64,000 bases of DNA from Croceimicrobium hydrocarbonivorans (GCF_014524565.1 NZ_CP060139.1:999501-1063500); one strand, 5' to 3'; shown: positions 17,225-26,921, counted from the first letter of the stretch. A program made the numbers and translations. The notes: a model not told the origin generated them from the letters alone.

Positions 17225-17387
17225 TTAAAGCCAAGGAAAAGTGCAGGGCCCAACTCTCTTCACATCTTTCCAATTAAAGAATAGTCCGACTGCACCCTTT
17301 AATGAAATTCTCTTTAGACCCCAAATTTCTCCGTCAATACAACGGGAGAACAGGATTGGCGTCAAATCAATACAAGCAAATACAATT

Positions 17388-18107
17388 ATGAAGAAGGTAC
17401 TATTAGTAGTGTTAGCCCTGATTGCAAATGGGGCATTAGGACAAATTACTGAACAGGCAAAAGCAACAGGCTCCTATATAGAAGTAGTGGCTACTGCGAC
17501 AGAAACTGTTCTTCCAGATAAAATACTTATCGAAGTTACCTTAAAGGAAAATGGAAAAAGCGGTGCCAAGGAGCCTATTTCAAGCCAAGAAAAACAATTA
17601 ATCAAAGGTCTGGATAGCTTAAACATCCCCTCTAGCAGATTATCGAAGGAAGGAGCGAGAACCAACTTTGTCAAGATAAATTGGTTCAATGAGAAACAGA
17701 TTAGTCAAGCAGTGTATATCCTGGAACTAAAAAACTCCCAAGAAATTTCCACTGCTTTCACTTTGTTCCAAAAACTAAAAGTGGAACATGCCATTCTATA
17801 TGAAAGCACCCATACTCAGCTCGACTCCATACAGGAAGAAGTGGAAGTAAAGGCTATTATCGCAGCAAAGAATAAGGCAAAAAGATTGGTCCAAGCTCTG
17901 GGCTCAGACCTAGGGGAACCAATCCTAATCACGCAAAATGAACCCAGAGGAAATGGAGTCTACTTTATTGATGGGATAAAAGTGCGAGGCTCGGTTCAAA
18001 TCCCCAATATTGCCTATGATGCCCCTTTCATCGAGCAAGAACCGTATATCGAAATTCAGAAACTAAAAATTGAAGCTTCCATTTTGGTTCGATTTGAGAT
18101 AAAGTGA
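17388..18107 (+). CDS. Periplasmic SIMPL-domain (DUF541) protein, copy 1 (239 aa)
   Basis: The ATG at 17388 gives a signal peptide (MKKVLLVVLALIANGALG). An upstream in-frame GTG would hide it. The mature protein is a SIMPL/DUF541 domain: IEVVATATETVLPDKILIEV at its start, RLSKEGA in the middle, AKNKAKRLVQALGSDLGEP, and the closing EPYIEIQKLKIEASILVRF. SIMPL proteins are oligomeric, periplasmic or surface proteins of unclear role (named for an IRAK-interacting mouse protein). A paralog of the same length is at 43106. Repeat block C starts about 10 nt after its stop. Confidence 0.8.
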   Translation: MKKVLLVVLALIANGALGQITEQAKATGSYIEVVATATETVLPDKILIEVTLKENGKSGAKEPISSQEKQLIKGLDSLNIPSSRLSKEGARTNFVKINWFNEKQISQAVYILELKNSQEISTAFTLFQKLKVEHAILYESTHTQLDSIQEEVEVKAIIAAKNKAKRLVQALGSDLGEPILITQNEPRGNGVYFIDGIKVRGSVQIPNIAYDAPFIEQEPYIEIQKLKIEASILVRFEIK

Positions 18108-18950
18108 GGTATGGCTTGCGATGCGCTAAACTATCACTGAGGAAAGACCAGATCTTCCAAATGATTATAGTCGCTACAGATAGAGTTCAGTCGAATCCTT
18201 CACTAAACATTGCCTCTACTCTAAAACATTTTTCGGAGCATATGGCACCTGAGCAGCGATAGTCGTTCGTAGGGTAGTACTTAGGATGCAAATTCGCTTA
18301 AAAGAAAAATCCCGACCCAAAAAGCAATACTTCATTTCCAAAAAAATGCTCTTTGATACTTTTTGCATTGGCCAAAAAGTACCCAAAAACCCTAGGCCTT
18401 TCCCTAGGTGATTTTTGATTCCTTTTAGTCATCAAAACCGTTCTTCGCTTTTCGCTTCATGCTCTCTCCGCCTGCGGCAGACGCAATTCCGCGAAGCTCT
18501 GAACTATCACTGAGGAAAGGCCGGAACTTCCAAATATTGGTAGTTGCTTCAGATAGTGTTTGGAGGACTCCAGCACCTAACAATATACCAAAGTGCAAAT
18601 TTTAATTTCGGAGCCTTCGGAAGCTTGGCAGCGATAACAGAGCGAAGGGTAGTTTCCAAGAAAAAAATGAATGTTATAGATTCACTTCCTTTTCAGCTAA
18701 AAACAGTCTAAATGCCTGGCCCAACCCTAGCTTCTGTGATCGAAAGAACCGACCGAAGGTCTAGGTAATTTCGAATCGCCTTCAAGCTTCCTTGATCTTT
18801 TGGATACTTTTCTATCAAGAGAAAAGTATTAAAGAAATCTCCCTATCAAAACTTTCAATTACAGGCTATGACATCATAAAGCTGGCCCGACCCAAGAAGC
18901 GGTGGTCCAAAGGAATCGTCTCCCAGCGGCCTTGACCTTTTGATTTGGGT

Positions 18951-18979
18951 GATACTTTTTGCATCGGCCAAAAAGTATC
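18951..18979 (+). repeat. Perfect 10-bp hairpin of the repeat family
   Basis: GATACTTTTT (18951-18960) pairs with AAAAAGTATC (18970-18979) around GCATCGGCC. It is identical to the copies in block B. Confidence 0.75.
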
Positions 18980-18982
18980 GAA

Positions 18983-19362
18983 AAACCCTAGGCCTTTCCC
19001 TAGGTGATTTTTGATTCCTTTTAGTCATCAAAACCGTTCTTCGCTTTTCGCTTCATGCTCCTTCCGCCTGCGGCGCACGCAATTCCGCGAAGCGCCGAAC
19101 TATCACTGAGAAAAGGCCGGATCTTCCAATTATTGGTAGTTGCTTCAGATAGAGTTCAGTCGAATCCTGCACCAAATACTACCCCTACTTAAATCATTGT
19201 TTCGGAGCTAGTGGCACCTGAGCAGCGATAGTCGTTCGATGGGTAGTACTTAAGACTCAAAATCGATAGTGGGAGAATTTCCAATCCAAGGAAAAACATC
19301 AATCAGGCTGGCCCAACCCAAGAAGCGGCGGTCCAAGGGAATCGCCTTTCAGGGGCCTTGAT
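18983..19362 (+). repeat. 380-bp segment duplicated in block D
   Basis: By eye this segment matches 26922-27301 at all but two positions. Older copies of the family differ at many positions, so this is a recent duplication or conversion event between sites 7.9 kb apart. Confidence 0.8.
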
Positions 19363-19812
19363 TTTTTGCTTCGTTTTTTATCAAGAAAAAATGAAGCACA
19401 ATGCGCATCCACCAAAGTTTAAACCACACGCAACCCTAGCTTCTGTGATCGAAAGAACCGACCGAAGGTCCAAGTAATTTCGAATCGCCTTCAAGCTTCC
19501 TTGATTTTTTTGGATACTTTTTCAAATGCCTTTTTAATTTTCAATGGAATTTAAGAGCTACAGATTCGCTTCCGATTGTATCTAAAAGAAAATATCGAAG
19601 GAATCGCCATTCAGGGACTTTAGTCTTGTGGAAACTACTTGCTCTGGTCTAAAACAACCAAGACCATAAAAAAGGATAAAGAATTTATGCCTTCCCGCCA
19701 ATTCAGAAAAGTTTGCGGTGGTGCTAAAATTATCCGAAATTCAAACCTGATAAATCCCAGATCAAAGAAAATCTAGAAGTCCATTCTGTTTCGTAATTAA
19801 AAATTGGGGCGC

Positions 19813-20409
19813 ATGAAAATTCTCACTAAAATCCGCTGGATAGCAAGTATTCTACTCGTATTCATCGTTGTACTTCTAACCAACTTAATTGACCGCGAAA
19901 ACTTCAATCGACTCAGCTATTCTGTTACCACCATGTACGAAGACAGAATTGTTGCTAGCGATGTTCTATTCGAACTATCCCGAATAATTCAGGAGAAAGA
20001 AATTGCCATTTACACTTCGGACAGCCTCTATCCCATGGAGCATAAAGCAAAGCTGGATGACCAAATCGATGTTCTTCTTGATAAATACAGACAAACCAAA
20101 TTGACGCCAAAGGAGAATTTCATTTTCCAACAAGTTGAAGAAGAGCTTAAAACATTGCAAAAACTGGAGAGCAAGGCTTCCAAATCAACTAAGGAAAAAA
20201 CCTTAAAGAGTATTGAAACTGTCGACCATCATTTAGTTGAATTATCTAAAATTCAATTGCAAGAAGGTAAACGCCAGGTCTTTGCCAGTGAAAAAGTAAA
20301 AAACAGCATTAATCTTTTTACCCAAGGGGAAATTATTTTCCTGGTACTTATGGCAATATTAGTGCAGGTTATCATCCTCTATAAACCCAGCAGAGCGAAA
20401 GAGAATTAA
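19813..20409 (+). CDS. Membrane protein with four-helix-bundle (4HB_MCP-like) sensor domain, no output domain
   Basis: The protein has one transmembrane helix at each end (IASILLVFIVVLLTNLI near residues 10-26 and IIFLVLMAILVQVIILY near 174-190). Between them is a periplasmic, all-helical region of about 145 residues with heptad-like charge patterns. This is the arrangement of 4HB_MCP/CHASE3-type ligand-binding modules of chemoreceptors and kinases. Here HAMP and signalling domains are missing and the protein ends 10 residues after the second helix. The ATG at 19813 is chosen over an upstream TTG. It may signal through a separate partner. No chemotaxis gene is nearby. Confidence 0.7.
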   Translation: MKILTKIRWIASILLVFIVVLLTNLIDRENFNRLSYSVTTMYEDRIVASDVLFELSRIIQEKEIAIYTSDSLYPMEHKAKLDDQIDVLLDKYRQTKLTPKENFIFQQVEEELKTLQKLESKASKSTKEKTLKSIETVDHHLVELSKIQLQEGKRQVFASEKVKNSINLFTQGEIIFLVLMAILVQVIILYKPSRAKEN

Positions 20410-20494
20410 TCAAACCAAAAGCCTACAGCATTAAAACTCAATATCAGTAAAAAAAACCTTAGCGAGTAAGCTGCCTCCGTCCCTAAATCAAAGC

Positions 20495-20986
20495 ATGATA
20501 AAATACTGCTCCTTAATCCTCTTCTTTTTTCTATCCCAATTGCTACCTGCTCAGACAGCACCCCGTGAAAAGCTAAAAAAGAACTCCATTTATCTGGAGT
20601 TTTTAGGAAGTGCTCCCCTCCTTTATAATTTAAGCTATGACCGACTGTGGACCAGCGAAGGTAAATTGAGGTTTTCGACTGCAATCGGACTGCAATACAT
20701 CTTTGACACTGAGATTGATGGTGCCCTTAAGTCTGACTTCTCCATCAGTCCTCAAGTTAATTTGCTCTATGGCAAGAAGCATAATTTAGAGATTGGAATT
20801 GGCGCTGCCCTTCCATTTGGCCCAAATGATATCGTTTTCCCACTGAGGATAGGCTACCGTTTTCAAAAAAGCGAAGGAGGATTCTTTTTCAAAGCGGCCT
20901 TTACACCTATTTATTTCCCAGGTAGTAATTCCTTAGGCATGTTATTCCTCCCCTGGGCGGGAGTAGCTGCAGGTTATAGTTTTTAG
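20495..20986 (+). CDS. Outer-membrane beta-barrel-like protein (163 aa)
   Basis: A signal peptide (MIKYCSLILFFFLSQLLPAQ) is followed by alternating strands (LEFLGSAPLLYNLSYDRLW, LRFSTAIGLQYIF, LEIGIGAALPF, FPLRIGYRF). The C-terminal residue is phenylalanine (GVAAGYSF). That is the usual signature of a small outer-membrane barrel inserted by the BAM complex, here probably about eight strands. No binding motif is visible. The short spacing to its neighbours (85 and 90 nt) does not show an operon. Function unknown. Confidence 0.7.
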   Translation: MIKYCSLILFFFLSQLLPAQTAPREKLKKNSIYLEFLGSAPLLYNLSYDRLWTSEGKLRFSTAIGLQYIFDTEIDGALKSDFSISPQVNLLYGKKHNLEIGIGAALPFGPNDIVFPLRIGYRFQKSEGGFFFKAAFTPIYFPGSNSLGMLFLPWAGVAAGYSF

Positions 20987-21076
20987 GATTATGCGGCATG
21001 AAGGATCAATCAAAGGATTATTTTTAAATCCTATCTGCTAAGCAAGGAAACAGCTACATACCTTAAAAAACCTAAA

Positions 21077-21766
21077 ATGACCCGAGAAGAATTCGAAACT
21101 AAAATCAAAAAGCCCGCAATTCTATTTCAAGTGGGAGGCTTTAGACCTACCGATTCCAAAACTGCCTCGTGGATTGGTAAAGTAATGGTCGGCGAAGCAG
21201 GAGAATCCTGGCCTGAATCGAATGGAAAGCCGATGATTCCCATTTGCCAACTCAATTTAAAAGAACTTCCGAGCAGGCCAGATAATTTAAAAGACATTGA
21301 ATTCATAAGCCTGTTTATTGACTCGGAAGAACTGCCGAATGATCAGGCAAATGGTGATCTGTGGTTAATCCGAAGCTATGCAAATATTGAAGACCTTGTT
21401 GAAATCGACAGTCCAGAGCATGAGTTCCCTATTAAAGCTTTCCCATTAAAAGTCACGGAAGTTGAAAATGACTTTCCCTGCTGGGAAGACTGTCCAACGG
21501 AAATCCCCGAAGAATACAAAGACGAGTATTACCAGCACTTCCCCAATCAAGAAGGTTTTAAAATTGGCGGATGGCCCACCTTAATTCAATCGGAAATCAG
21601 CTGGGGCCCATTTAATGAACACCCCGCAGAACCAGAATATGTATTTCAAATTGACTCTAGTGAAAAAGCCCACCTAGGATGGGGAGACAGCGGAGTAGCC
21701 TATATCGGTCGTGGCACGAAACCCGGGTATAAAGATGTATGGACCTTCTCCTGGCAGGGCATGTAA
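21077..21766 (+). CDS. YwqG-like DUF1963 protein (229 aa)
   Basis: The sequence has DUF1963 (YwqG) features. The start refers to an input strand (PAILFQVGGFRPTDSKT). The middle has PICQLNLKELP, the later part GFKIGGWPTLIQSE, and the end has a glycine-rich LGWGDSGVAYIGRG followed by a terminal strand with WTFSWQGM. DUF1963 proteins are cytosolic, of unknown biochemical function, and are found repeatedly in immunity-gene clusters of polymorphic-toxin systems. No signal peptide. Length is close to the usual 220-260. The immunity interpretation is inference from context. Confidence 0.8.
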   Translation: MTREEFETKIKKPAILFQVGGFRPTDSKTASWIGKVMVGEAGESWPESNGKPMIPICQLNLKELPSRPDNLKDIEFISLFIDSEELPNDQANGDLWLIRSYANIEDLVEIDSPEHEFPIKAFPLKVTEVENDFPCWEDCPTEIPEEYKDEYYQHFPNQEGFKIGGWPTLIQSEISWGPFNEHPAEPEYVFQIDSSEKAHLGWGDSGVAYIGRGTKPGYKDVWTFSWQGM

Positions 21767-21848
21767 TTTATAAAGATTAGTCCTGCTATAAAAACAAGAT
21801 CTCAGGCAAAATCCTGTTTAGATAAAGCAAAGAAATTACCTTCTACTT

Positions 21849-22718
21849 ATGGATAATAGAGGATTTAAAGTCATCTTATTCGCCCTAGGCATTTGCATTC
21901 TCTCCAGTTGCGAAATAAATACGCCCGATTCTGACTCTCCTTCCAAGCCGAGCGCAGAAGAAGCTGAACCCGCGAAAATCAATTCAACCGAGGATAATAG
22001 TTCAAAACAAACTGAAGAAAGGATCAGTAAGGATACTTTGCGCTTTAATAGAGCTTTCCAAGATGCCTGGAAAAAAGCCGAGCTCAACTTTGATTCACCA
22101 CACTTTTCTAAGGAATATTACTTCTATCCCGATGACAGCTCCTATGCCATTAAAATTGAAATTCTGATCGGGAATTTATTTACGGATTCGGAAAAGTACT
22201 TTCTTCTGAGAAGGCATGTTCCTTGGGCAACGTATCTCAATTTATATCAAATCAGAAACGGAAAGGCTTTTAAAATATTAGAGCGAAAGCAGAGTGAAAT
22301 GAGCTATCGGAGCGATACTATTTTTGATGTGAATGGAGATCAAATAAATGACTTTGTGGTGCATTGGCATCCTGTTTCCGGATGTTGCCGTAGGAACATC
22401 TATTCGGTCTACCTCAAAAAAGAGGATCGCAGCTTTAGCTCCGCCTATCGGTTTATTAATCCCACCTTTTCGCCGGAGGAGCATATTATTCGAGGAATAA
22501 GCTATGGACATCCAGGGGAAGCAGGACTTTATAAATTTAAATGGAATGGACTTGCCGTGGACAGCCTTGAATTCATCTATCGAAATACATCTCGTAAAGA
22601 TCAATTTATCAAGACCAGCAAAGCAAAATATAAACCCACAGCAAGCGAAGGTGAAATTTTAAAGGAAATTCCCGAAGAGTATCTCCAAATTGAAAGTATC
22701 GATTGGTTCGAAGCTTAA
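21849..22718 (+). CDS. Lipoprotein with a VCBS-like calcium loop (289 aa)
   Basis: Residues 1-21 form a lipoprotein signal (GFKVILFALGICILSSC, Cys lipidated at about residue 21). A low-complexity Ser/Glu/Lys-rich linker with SDSPSKPSAEEAEPAKIN follows. The folded part has DVNGDQINDFVV, an FG-GAP/VCBS-like loop, and then the unusual cysteine pair SGCCRRN. This resembles the secreted protein at 9881 in having a single such loop. Located in the envelope, function unknown. Confidence 0.7.
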   Translation: MDNRGFKVILFALGICILSSCEINTPDSDSPSKPSAEEAEPAKINSTEDNSSKQTEERISKDTLRFNRAFQDAWKKAELNFDSPHFSKEYYFYPDDSSYAIKIEILIGNLFTDSEKYFLLRRHVPWATYLNLYQIRNGKAFKILERKQSEMSYRSDTIFDVNGDQINDFVVHWHPVSGCCRRNIYSVYLKKEDRSFSSAYRFINPTFSPEEHIIRGISYGHPGEAGLYKFKWNGLAVDSLEFIYRNTSRKDQFIKTSKAKYKPTASEGEILKEIPEEYLQIESIDWFEA

Positions 22719-22753
22719 TATCTTAGACAAAAAAAAACCACCCACCTTTAAGC

Positions 22754-23281
22754 ATGACCATCGAATACAGCTTAAGCGAAGAAGACTATCTCAACTATCA
22801 TGTGTTTGCCGCTTCCAAATCAGAAAAGACTAAAAAGCGGAAACGAAAGGATTGGATATTGGTGACGCTATCTTTCCTGCTACTGGCCCTAGTTTTCTAT
22901 AATCATGAAGAAATGAGTTTGGCCTTCTCTTTCGGCCTGCTGAGCCTTGCCTCCGGACTGTTTTATCCCAGCTTTTTCAAATGGAGGTATAAAAAACACT
23001 ATTTATCGCATATCCGTGATAATTATTCAAAATACTTGGGGCGAGTTCTTGAGCTGGAGATCCAAGAAGACCGTATCTCCATAATGGACGGCAGCACAGA
23101 AAGCACCTTGAAGCTAAGCGAATTTGAGAAAGTGGACGAAACGGCCCGGCACTTCTTCTTAAAAATATCAAAGGCCACTGCCATTATCATCCCTAAAAGT
23201 GAATTGACTAATATCGATGCGCTGCGCGAGAAACTGAAGGCAGTGGGCTTAAAAATCGAAACGGATTTAGATTGGGCCTGA
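22754..23281 (+). CDS. YcxB-like membrane protein (175 aa)
   Basis: The protein begins with IEYSLSEEDYLNYHVFAASKS, passes through two transmembrane helices (about residues 34-72, with WILVTLSFLLLALVFYNHEE as the first), and ends in a cytosolic domain. That domain has IQEDRISIMDGSTESTLKLSEF and a C-terminal IIIPKSELTN segment. This follows the YcxB-like family, small membrane proteins with a PH-like end of unknown role. It overlaps the following LRR gene only if an upstream TTG were used. With the ATG at 23287 the gap is 5 nt. Confidence 0.75.
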   Translation: MTIEYSLSEEDYLNYHVFAASKSEKTKKRKRKDWILVTLSFLLLALVFYNHEEMSLAFSFGLLSLASGLFYPSFFKWRYKKHYLSHIRDNYSKYLGRVLELEIQEDRISIMDGSTESTLKLSEFEKVDETARHFFLKISKATAIIIPKSELTNIDALREKLKAVGLKIETDLDWA

Positions 23282-23286
23282 TAGCC

Positions 23287-24045
23287 ATGTTAAGATCGAA
23301 AAGGATGACGGAACAACAGCTTAAAAAGGGCTATTGGCATGTAGACAAAGAATCCAAGCTGCCTAATCAAGTCATTAGCCTAGTTGACGACTACCTTCCT
23401 GCCGAAAGGCTAAGACTGCTTATCACTCAAACTCATCTTAGCCCCTATCAACAAAAAAAGAATTATGAGCATTGGTGTGAAATTCTGCCCAGCTTAAGTG
23501 AGGTAAAAACACTGTATTTACCCTCAAAAGTGAATCAAAAAATATTTGATGCAGTCTGTCAAATGCCCAATTTGGAAGGTCTTCACATTAAATGGAGCGG
23601 GATTAAAAAGCTCGATTCACTGGTAAACCTGAAGAAGCTTAAACACTTTTACCTGGGCAGTTCATCTCAAGTTCAAAGCATTGAAGTTTTTACCGAACTT
23701 TCGAATTTGGAAAGCTTGGAAACGGAGAATCTCAAATTAATTTCCGACTTCTCAGCCATAGCTAAACTGCAGCAACTACAAGGTTTAGGCATAAATGGCA
23801 GTATGTGGACCGCTCAAAAAATAGACAGCCTAGAGCCGATTAGAAATTTAAAAGAGCTGAAATACCTCAGCCTAAGGAACTCCCAAATCAAAGACAAATC
23901 TTTTGATCCTATATTAGGTCTGCAGCAATTAGTGCGATTCGATAGTTCCTGGAATTATCCAGAATCAGAATTTGACAAACTCAAAACAATGGCAAATCTC
24001 CGGTACGGAAATATCCAGACCTCCGGGAAAGAAATTTGGTCTTAA
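23287..24045 (+). CDS. Leucine-rich-repeat protein (252 aa)
   Basis: Repeats of LRR type cover residues 65-235: MPNLEGLHIKWSGIKKLDSL, LVNLKKLKHFYLGSSS, LSNLESLETENLKLISD and NLKELKYLSLRNSQIKD, with L-x-x-L-x-x-L spacing. This makes a curved cytosolic binding surface. There is no signal peptide and no catalytic domain. The ATG at 23287 is preferred to an upstream TTG; a further ATG at 23305 is possible. It follows the YcxB-like gene by 5 nt, suggesting coupled expression. Solitary LRR proteins often act as binding or immunity partners, but no target is visible. Confidence 0.75.
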   Translation: MLRSKRMTEQQLKKGYWHVDKESKLPNQVISLVDDYLPAERLRLLITQTHLSPYQQKKNYEHWCEILPSLSEVKTLYLPSKVNQKIFDAVCQMPNLEGLHIKWSGIKKLDSLVNLKKLKHFYLGSSSQVQSIEVFTELSNLESLETENLKLISDFSAIAKLQQLQGLGINGSMWTAQKIDSLEPIRNLKELKYLSLRNSQIKDKSFDPILGLQQLVRFDSSWNYPESEFDKLKTMANLRYGNIQTSGKEIWS

Positions 24046-24112
24046 TGAATTGAAATAAATGCCCTTGTAACGGGCAATACCAGAAATCATAACCTTCATC
24101 CGATTAATCGAA

Positions 24113-25654
24113 ATGGGATTCTTCAAAAAACTATTTGGCAAAGCAGATGCCTCCCCCATCATTAAACCCCAAATCCCCGACTTTGATTCTTTATCTGAAT
24201 TGAATCAGATTCCACGTTTGCTTAGATACACCTTCAATCCACATCCCGAAATTGCCTTAGTTGCCGCCCAAGCAATTCACCGCATTATTGAGTCCACCTC
24301 GAATTTCCAAAACAGGGCCATGTATCAAGCCCTAAAGGAAAGTAATTTGCGTTCCAAGGACTTAACCTACTTCGAGAAATTTGAACCCGAAGTACAAATC
24401 AGCTTATACTGCGTCGCTTCAATGAACAGAAGTGGATATGTCCGTGAAGAGGCGCTGAACTTTCTAATTAAAAGCCCAAGCCAAAAGACCCTTCCCTTTA
24501 TCTTTTTCCGTTTAGCAGACTGGGTACCAGATATTCGACTTAAGGCACAAAAGGCTTTCCTGCAAGCAAGTAAAGAAGTTGATTTCCAGTATTTCATTCA
24601 ACATCATTACCTTATTAATTGGCTCTTGAATATTAAAAGAGCAGACCTCAAGAGCCTCCATCAAGAACTTATAGATTTTATTTTCTCCGAGACCAATAGG
24701 ACGCTAATCCTTCAAAACTTAGATCAATATCAAGGACAAAACCGCTATTTCATCATTAAAAACCTATTGGCTCGAAATAGCCAAGACCTGGAATTTATTG
24801 ACAAAATTCTCTCTGATAAAGATTATGTAATTCGGCTGATGGCCGTGCGCAAGCTGGAACTAATTAAAAATCCCCACTACTTGCAAAAGCTTTTGAATGA
24901 CCCTAGTCAAAAGATCCGAAATCACAGCCTGCACAAAATCACCGAAAACCAAATAGCCGACTTTCAAGAGGAGATTAAACATTTGCTTTTCGATCATTCT
25001 GCTGATACCCGAGATCTGGCGAGGAGGCTCATTTCCAAGCATACAAATCCTGATTTCGCAGACTTGTATCGCAGCAAATTAAAGCATGAGCCTAGTCCTA
25101 GTGCCATCATTGGACTCAGCGAGCTTGGCACCATTACAGACCTGCCCCTAATTCAGAGCTTCCTAAGTTCACCGTCTGCTCAACTAAGGGCGGCATCCTT
25201 ATATGCTAGCTCCAAACTGAATCGAGAGGAGGCTAAAACAATTGCCTTTGACCGCTTAAATGATCCTTCAAATAAGGTTAAAAAGACCGCTCTTAACCTG
25301 ATTATCCAAGACAAATCTTATAGCGATATCCCCAAGCTAAGAGCAATCTATGACCAGGGAAACACAGAGACCAAAAGATTCGCACTCAAGGCTTTGTTCG
25401 ATATTGGCACTTGGGAAGTTGCAGGGGACTTCCTAAAAGGGATCAGTGAAAAAGATCAAAAATTGCAACAAACAGCTTTTTCATTATTGCAGGCCTGGCA
25501 TCGCTATTCCCTTCAGCTGGGAAGCAGGCAAAAGGAATCGGACATTGACTATGTACTGAACATTTTAAATGGCTTAGAAATTGAGCAAAAGAAGCTCCCC
25601 ATGCACATACAGCGAATTGTTCAGGAAATCCCCTTTATTTTTAAAAGGAGATAA
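24113..25654 (+). CDS. HEAT-repeat protein (513 aa)
   Basis: The whole protein is a chain of paired helices. HEAT-type units are visible, for example HPEIALVAAQAIHRIIE, SPSQKTLPFIFFRLADWVPD, DPSQKIRNHSLHKITENQI and SAQLRAASLYASSKLNREEA. They give an elongated solenoid for protein binding, probably cytosolic, without signal peptide or enzyme motif. The start MGFFKKLFGK is a common lead-in in Bacteroidota solenoid proteins. It is 68 nt after the LRR gene, so two protein-binding solenoids are adjacent. Target unknown. Confidence 0.8.
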   Translation: MGFFKKLFGKADASPIIKPQIPDFDSLSELNQIPRLLRYTFNPHPEIALVAAQAIHRIIESTSNFQNRAMYQALKESNLRSKDLTYFEKFEPEVQISLYCVASMNRSGYVREEALNFLIKSPSQKTLPFIFFRLADWVPDIRLKAQKAFLQASKEVDFQYFIQHHYLINWLLNIKRADLKSLHQELIDFIFSETNRTLILQNLDQYQGQNRYFIIKNLLARNSQDLEFIDKILSDKDYVIRLMAVRKLELIKNPHYLQKLLNDPSQKIRNHSLHKITENQIADFQEEIKHLLFDHSADTRDLARRLISKHTNPDFADLYRSKLKHEPSPSAIIGLSELGTITDLPLIQSFLSSPSAQLRAASLYASSKLNREEAKTIAFDRLNDPSNKVKKTALNLIIQDKSYSDIPKLRAIYDQGNTETKRFALKALFDIGTWEVAGDFLKGISEKDQKLQQTAFSLLQAWHRYSLQLGSRQKESDIDYVLNILNGLEIEQKKLPMHIQRIVQEIPFIFKRR

Positions 25655-25729
25655 GTGGAGTTCAGCTTTTGGAATAGGCTTGAAAAACAAAGAAATCATA
25701 ATACTGAAGCTTTTTGCGTTTGACCACCT

Positions 25730-26524
25730 ATGAAATCTAATAAAACCATTCTACTACTCTCAATATTAGTATTAACCAGCTGCCAAAGAAATCAGAGTAC
25801 ATTTCCTCCTAAAGAGTTTAAATATCCAAAACTTTTCAATTCTCAAATCCTGGATTCCATTCAATCTACTCCATTTGAGGCTAAGCGTATATCTGAGGTT
25901 TTCCCAATATTTATTGGCAAGTTCAAATATCAGGACAGCATTGACGTCAACCCCCTCAATATCGACTCAACACAAATTAACAACTTCATCCAGAACGATT
26001 TACAAAATGACTGGCTCGACAGTCTGGATATAAATGGACTTGAATTATTAATAGACCCTAATACAAGTGTCCCCTTTAGTAAATCCTACAATTTTGGCGG
26101 ATCTCCTCGAGACTACTTTCCGGTCTACTTCGTAAACTCAACAAACAAAGACAAGGTCTTCTATGGAAAAGATGGTCATGTGTTTGGAATCCAAGAAGCA
26201 AAAGAAAAACGAAATCAATGGCACCCCATTGAAGTTAAAGGATATGATTTCTGCGGAAATGGACGTTGGGCGATGATCATACATCCACAGGAATTTGTAG
26301 TTGTTCTCATGCAAAAATACCAAGGCGATTATGAGACCGAAATACGATCAAGGTTTAAAATCGGCGAAAACATATTTGTTAGCAAACCTTATGAGGGATC
26401 AATATTCAAAAGTCAGTTTTCATTACCGGATAGTTCCTATCTACTGAGAACGCGTGAGCACTGGAATAAAGACCCATCTAATTGGTATTTCTACGGAGCA
26501 CATTTGAAGGAATACGAGGATTAG
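25730..26524 (+). CDS. Lipoprotein of unknown function (264 aa)
   Basis: The start MKSNKTILLLSILVLTSC has the lipobox TSC (Cys at residue 18). The mature protein is rich in aromatic and charged residues. It has recurring 'DSIQSTPFEAKRISE' and 'NIDSTQINNFIQND' helical segments and a late WHPIEVKGYDFCGNGRW stretch. No family recognised, probably envelope-located. Repeat block D begins almost immediately after its stop. The gene reads through without interruption and codon use looks like its neighbours. Confidence 0.7.
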   Translation: MKSNKTILLLSILVLTSCQRNQSTFPPKEFKYPKLFNSQILDSIQSTPFEAKRISEVFPIFIGKFKYQDSIDVNPLNIDSTQINNFIQNDLQNDWLDSLDINGLELLIDPNTSVPFSKSYNFGGSPRDYFPVYFVNSTNKDKVFYGKDGHVFGIQEAKEKRNQWHPIEVKGYDFCGNGRWAMIIHPQEFVVVLMQKYQGDYETEIRSRFKIGENIFVSKPYEGSIFKSQFSLPDSSYLLRTREHWNKDPSNWYFYGAHLKEYED

Positions 26525-26855
26525 ACCCCAAGCATTATCCCTTCTCAAAAACAATTTTCGGAGCTTGTGGCACCTGAGCAGCGATAGCCCTTCGCAGGGT
26601 AGTACTTAAGACTCAAATTCGATTTAAAGAGAATTGCTACTCCTAGGTAAATCATTAATCAGGCTGGCCCGACCCAAGAAGCGGCGGTCCAAGGGAATCG
26701 CCTCTCAGGGGCCTTGATTTTTTGGATACTTTTTCAAATGCCTTTTTAATTTTCAATGGAATTTGAGAACTCAGTCTAAAAGTCTTTGGTTGTATCAAGA
26801 AAAAAGTATCTCCCAAACCAAAAAGCAATACTTCATTTCCAAAAAAATGCTCTTT

Positions 26856-26884
26856 GATACTTTTTGCATTGGCCAAAAAGTATC
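26856..26884 (+). repeat. Perfect 10-bp hairpin of the repeat family
   Basis: GATACTTTTT (26856-26865) pairs with AAAAAGTATC (26875-26884) around GCATTGGCC. It differs from the block B copies by one loop base only. Confidence 0.75.
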
Positions 26885-26891
26885 AAACCTG

Positions 26892-26921
26892 CCCGCCGCT
26901 GTTCCAGCTCCGGTAGGCGGG
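26892..26921. repeat. REP-like hairpin inside repeat block D
   Basis: CCCGCC (26892-26897) and GGCGGG (26916-26921) pair around an 18-nt loop. The element and its position relative to the surrounding repeat are the same as at 11502-11531. Confidence 0.6.

Larger units (their letters stand above)
18117..19640 (+). repeat. Complex repeat block C (about 1.5 kb, non-coding)
   Basis: Canonical cores lie at 18234 and 19203, and a variant core (GGCAGCGATAACAGAGCGAAG) after 18609. The variant-core part (about 18530-18806) resembles block B (about 14434-14712). A shortened hairpin at about 18800-18830 lacks the interior found in other copies. The final part, 18983-19362, is almost identical to 26922-27301 in block D. 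Bases 19641-19812 after the block contain no gene or clear element. Confidence 0.85.
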
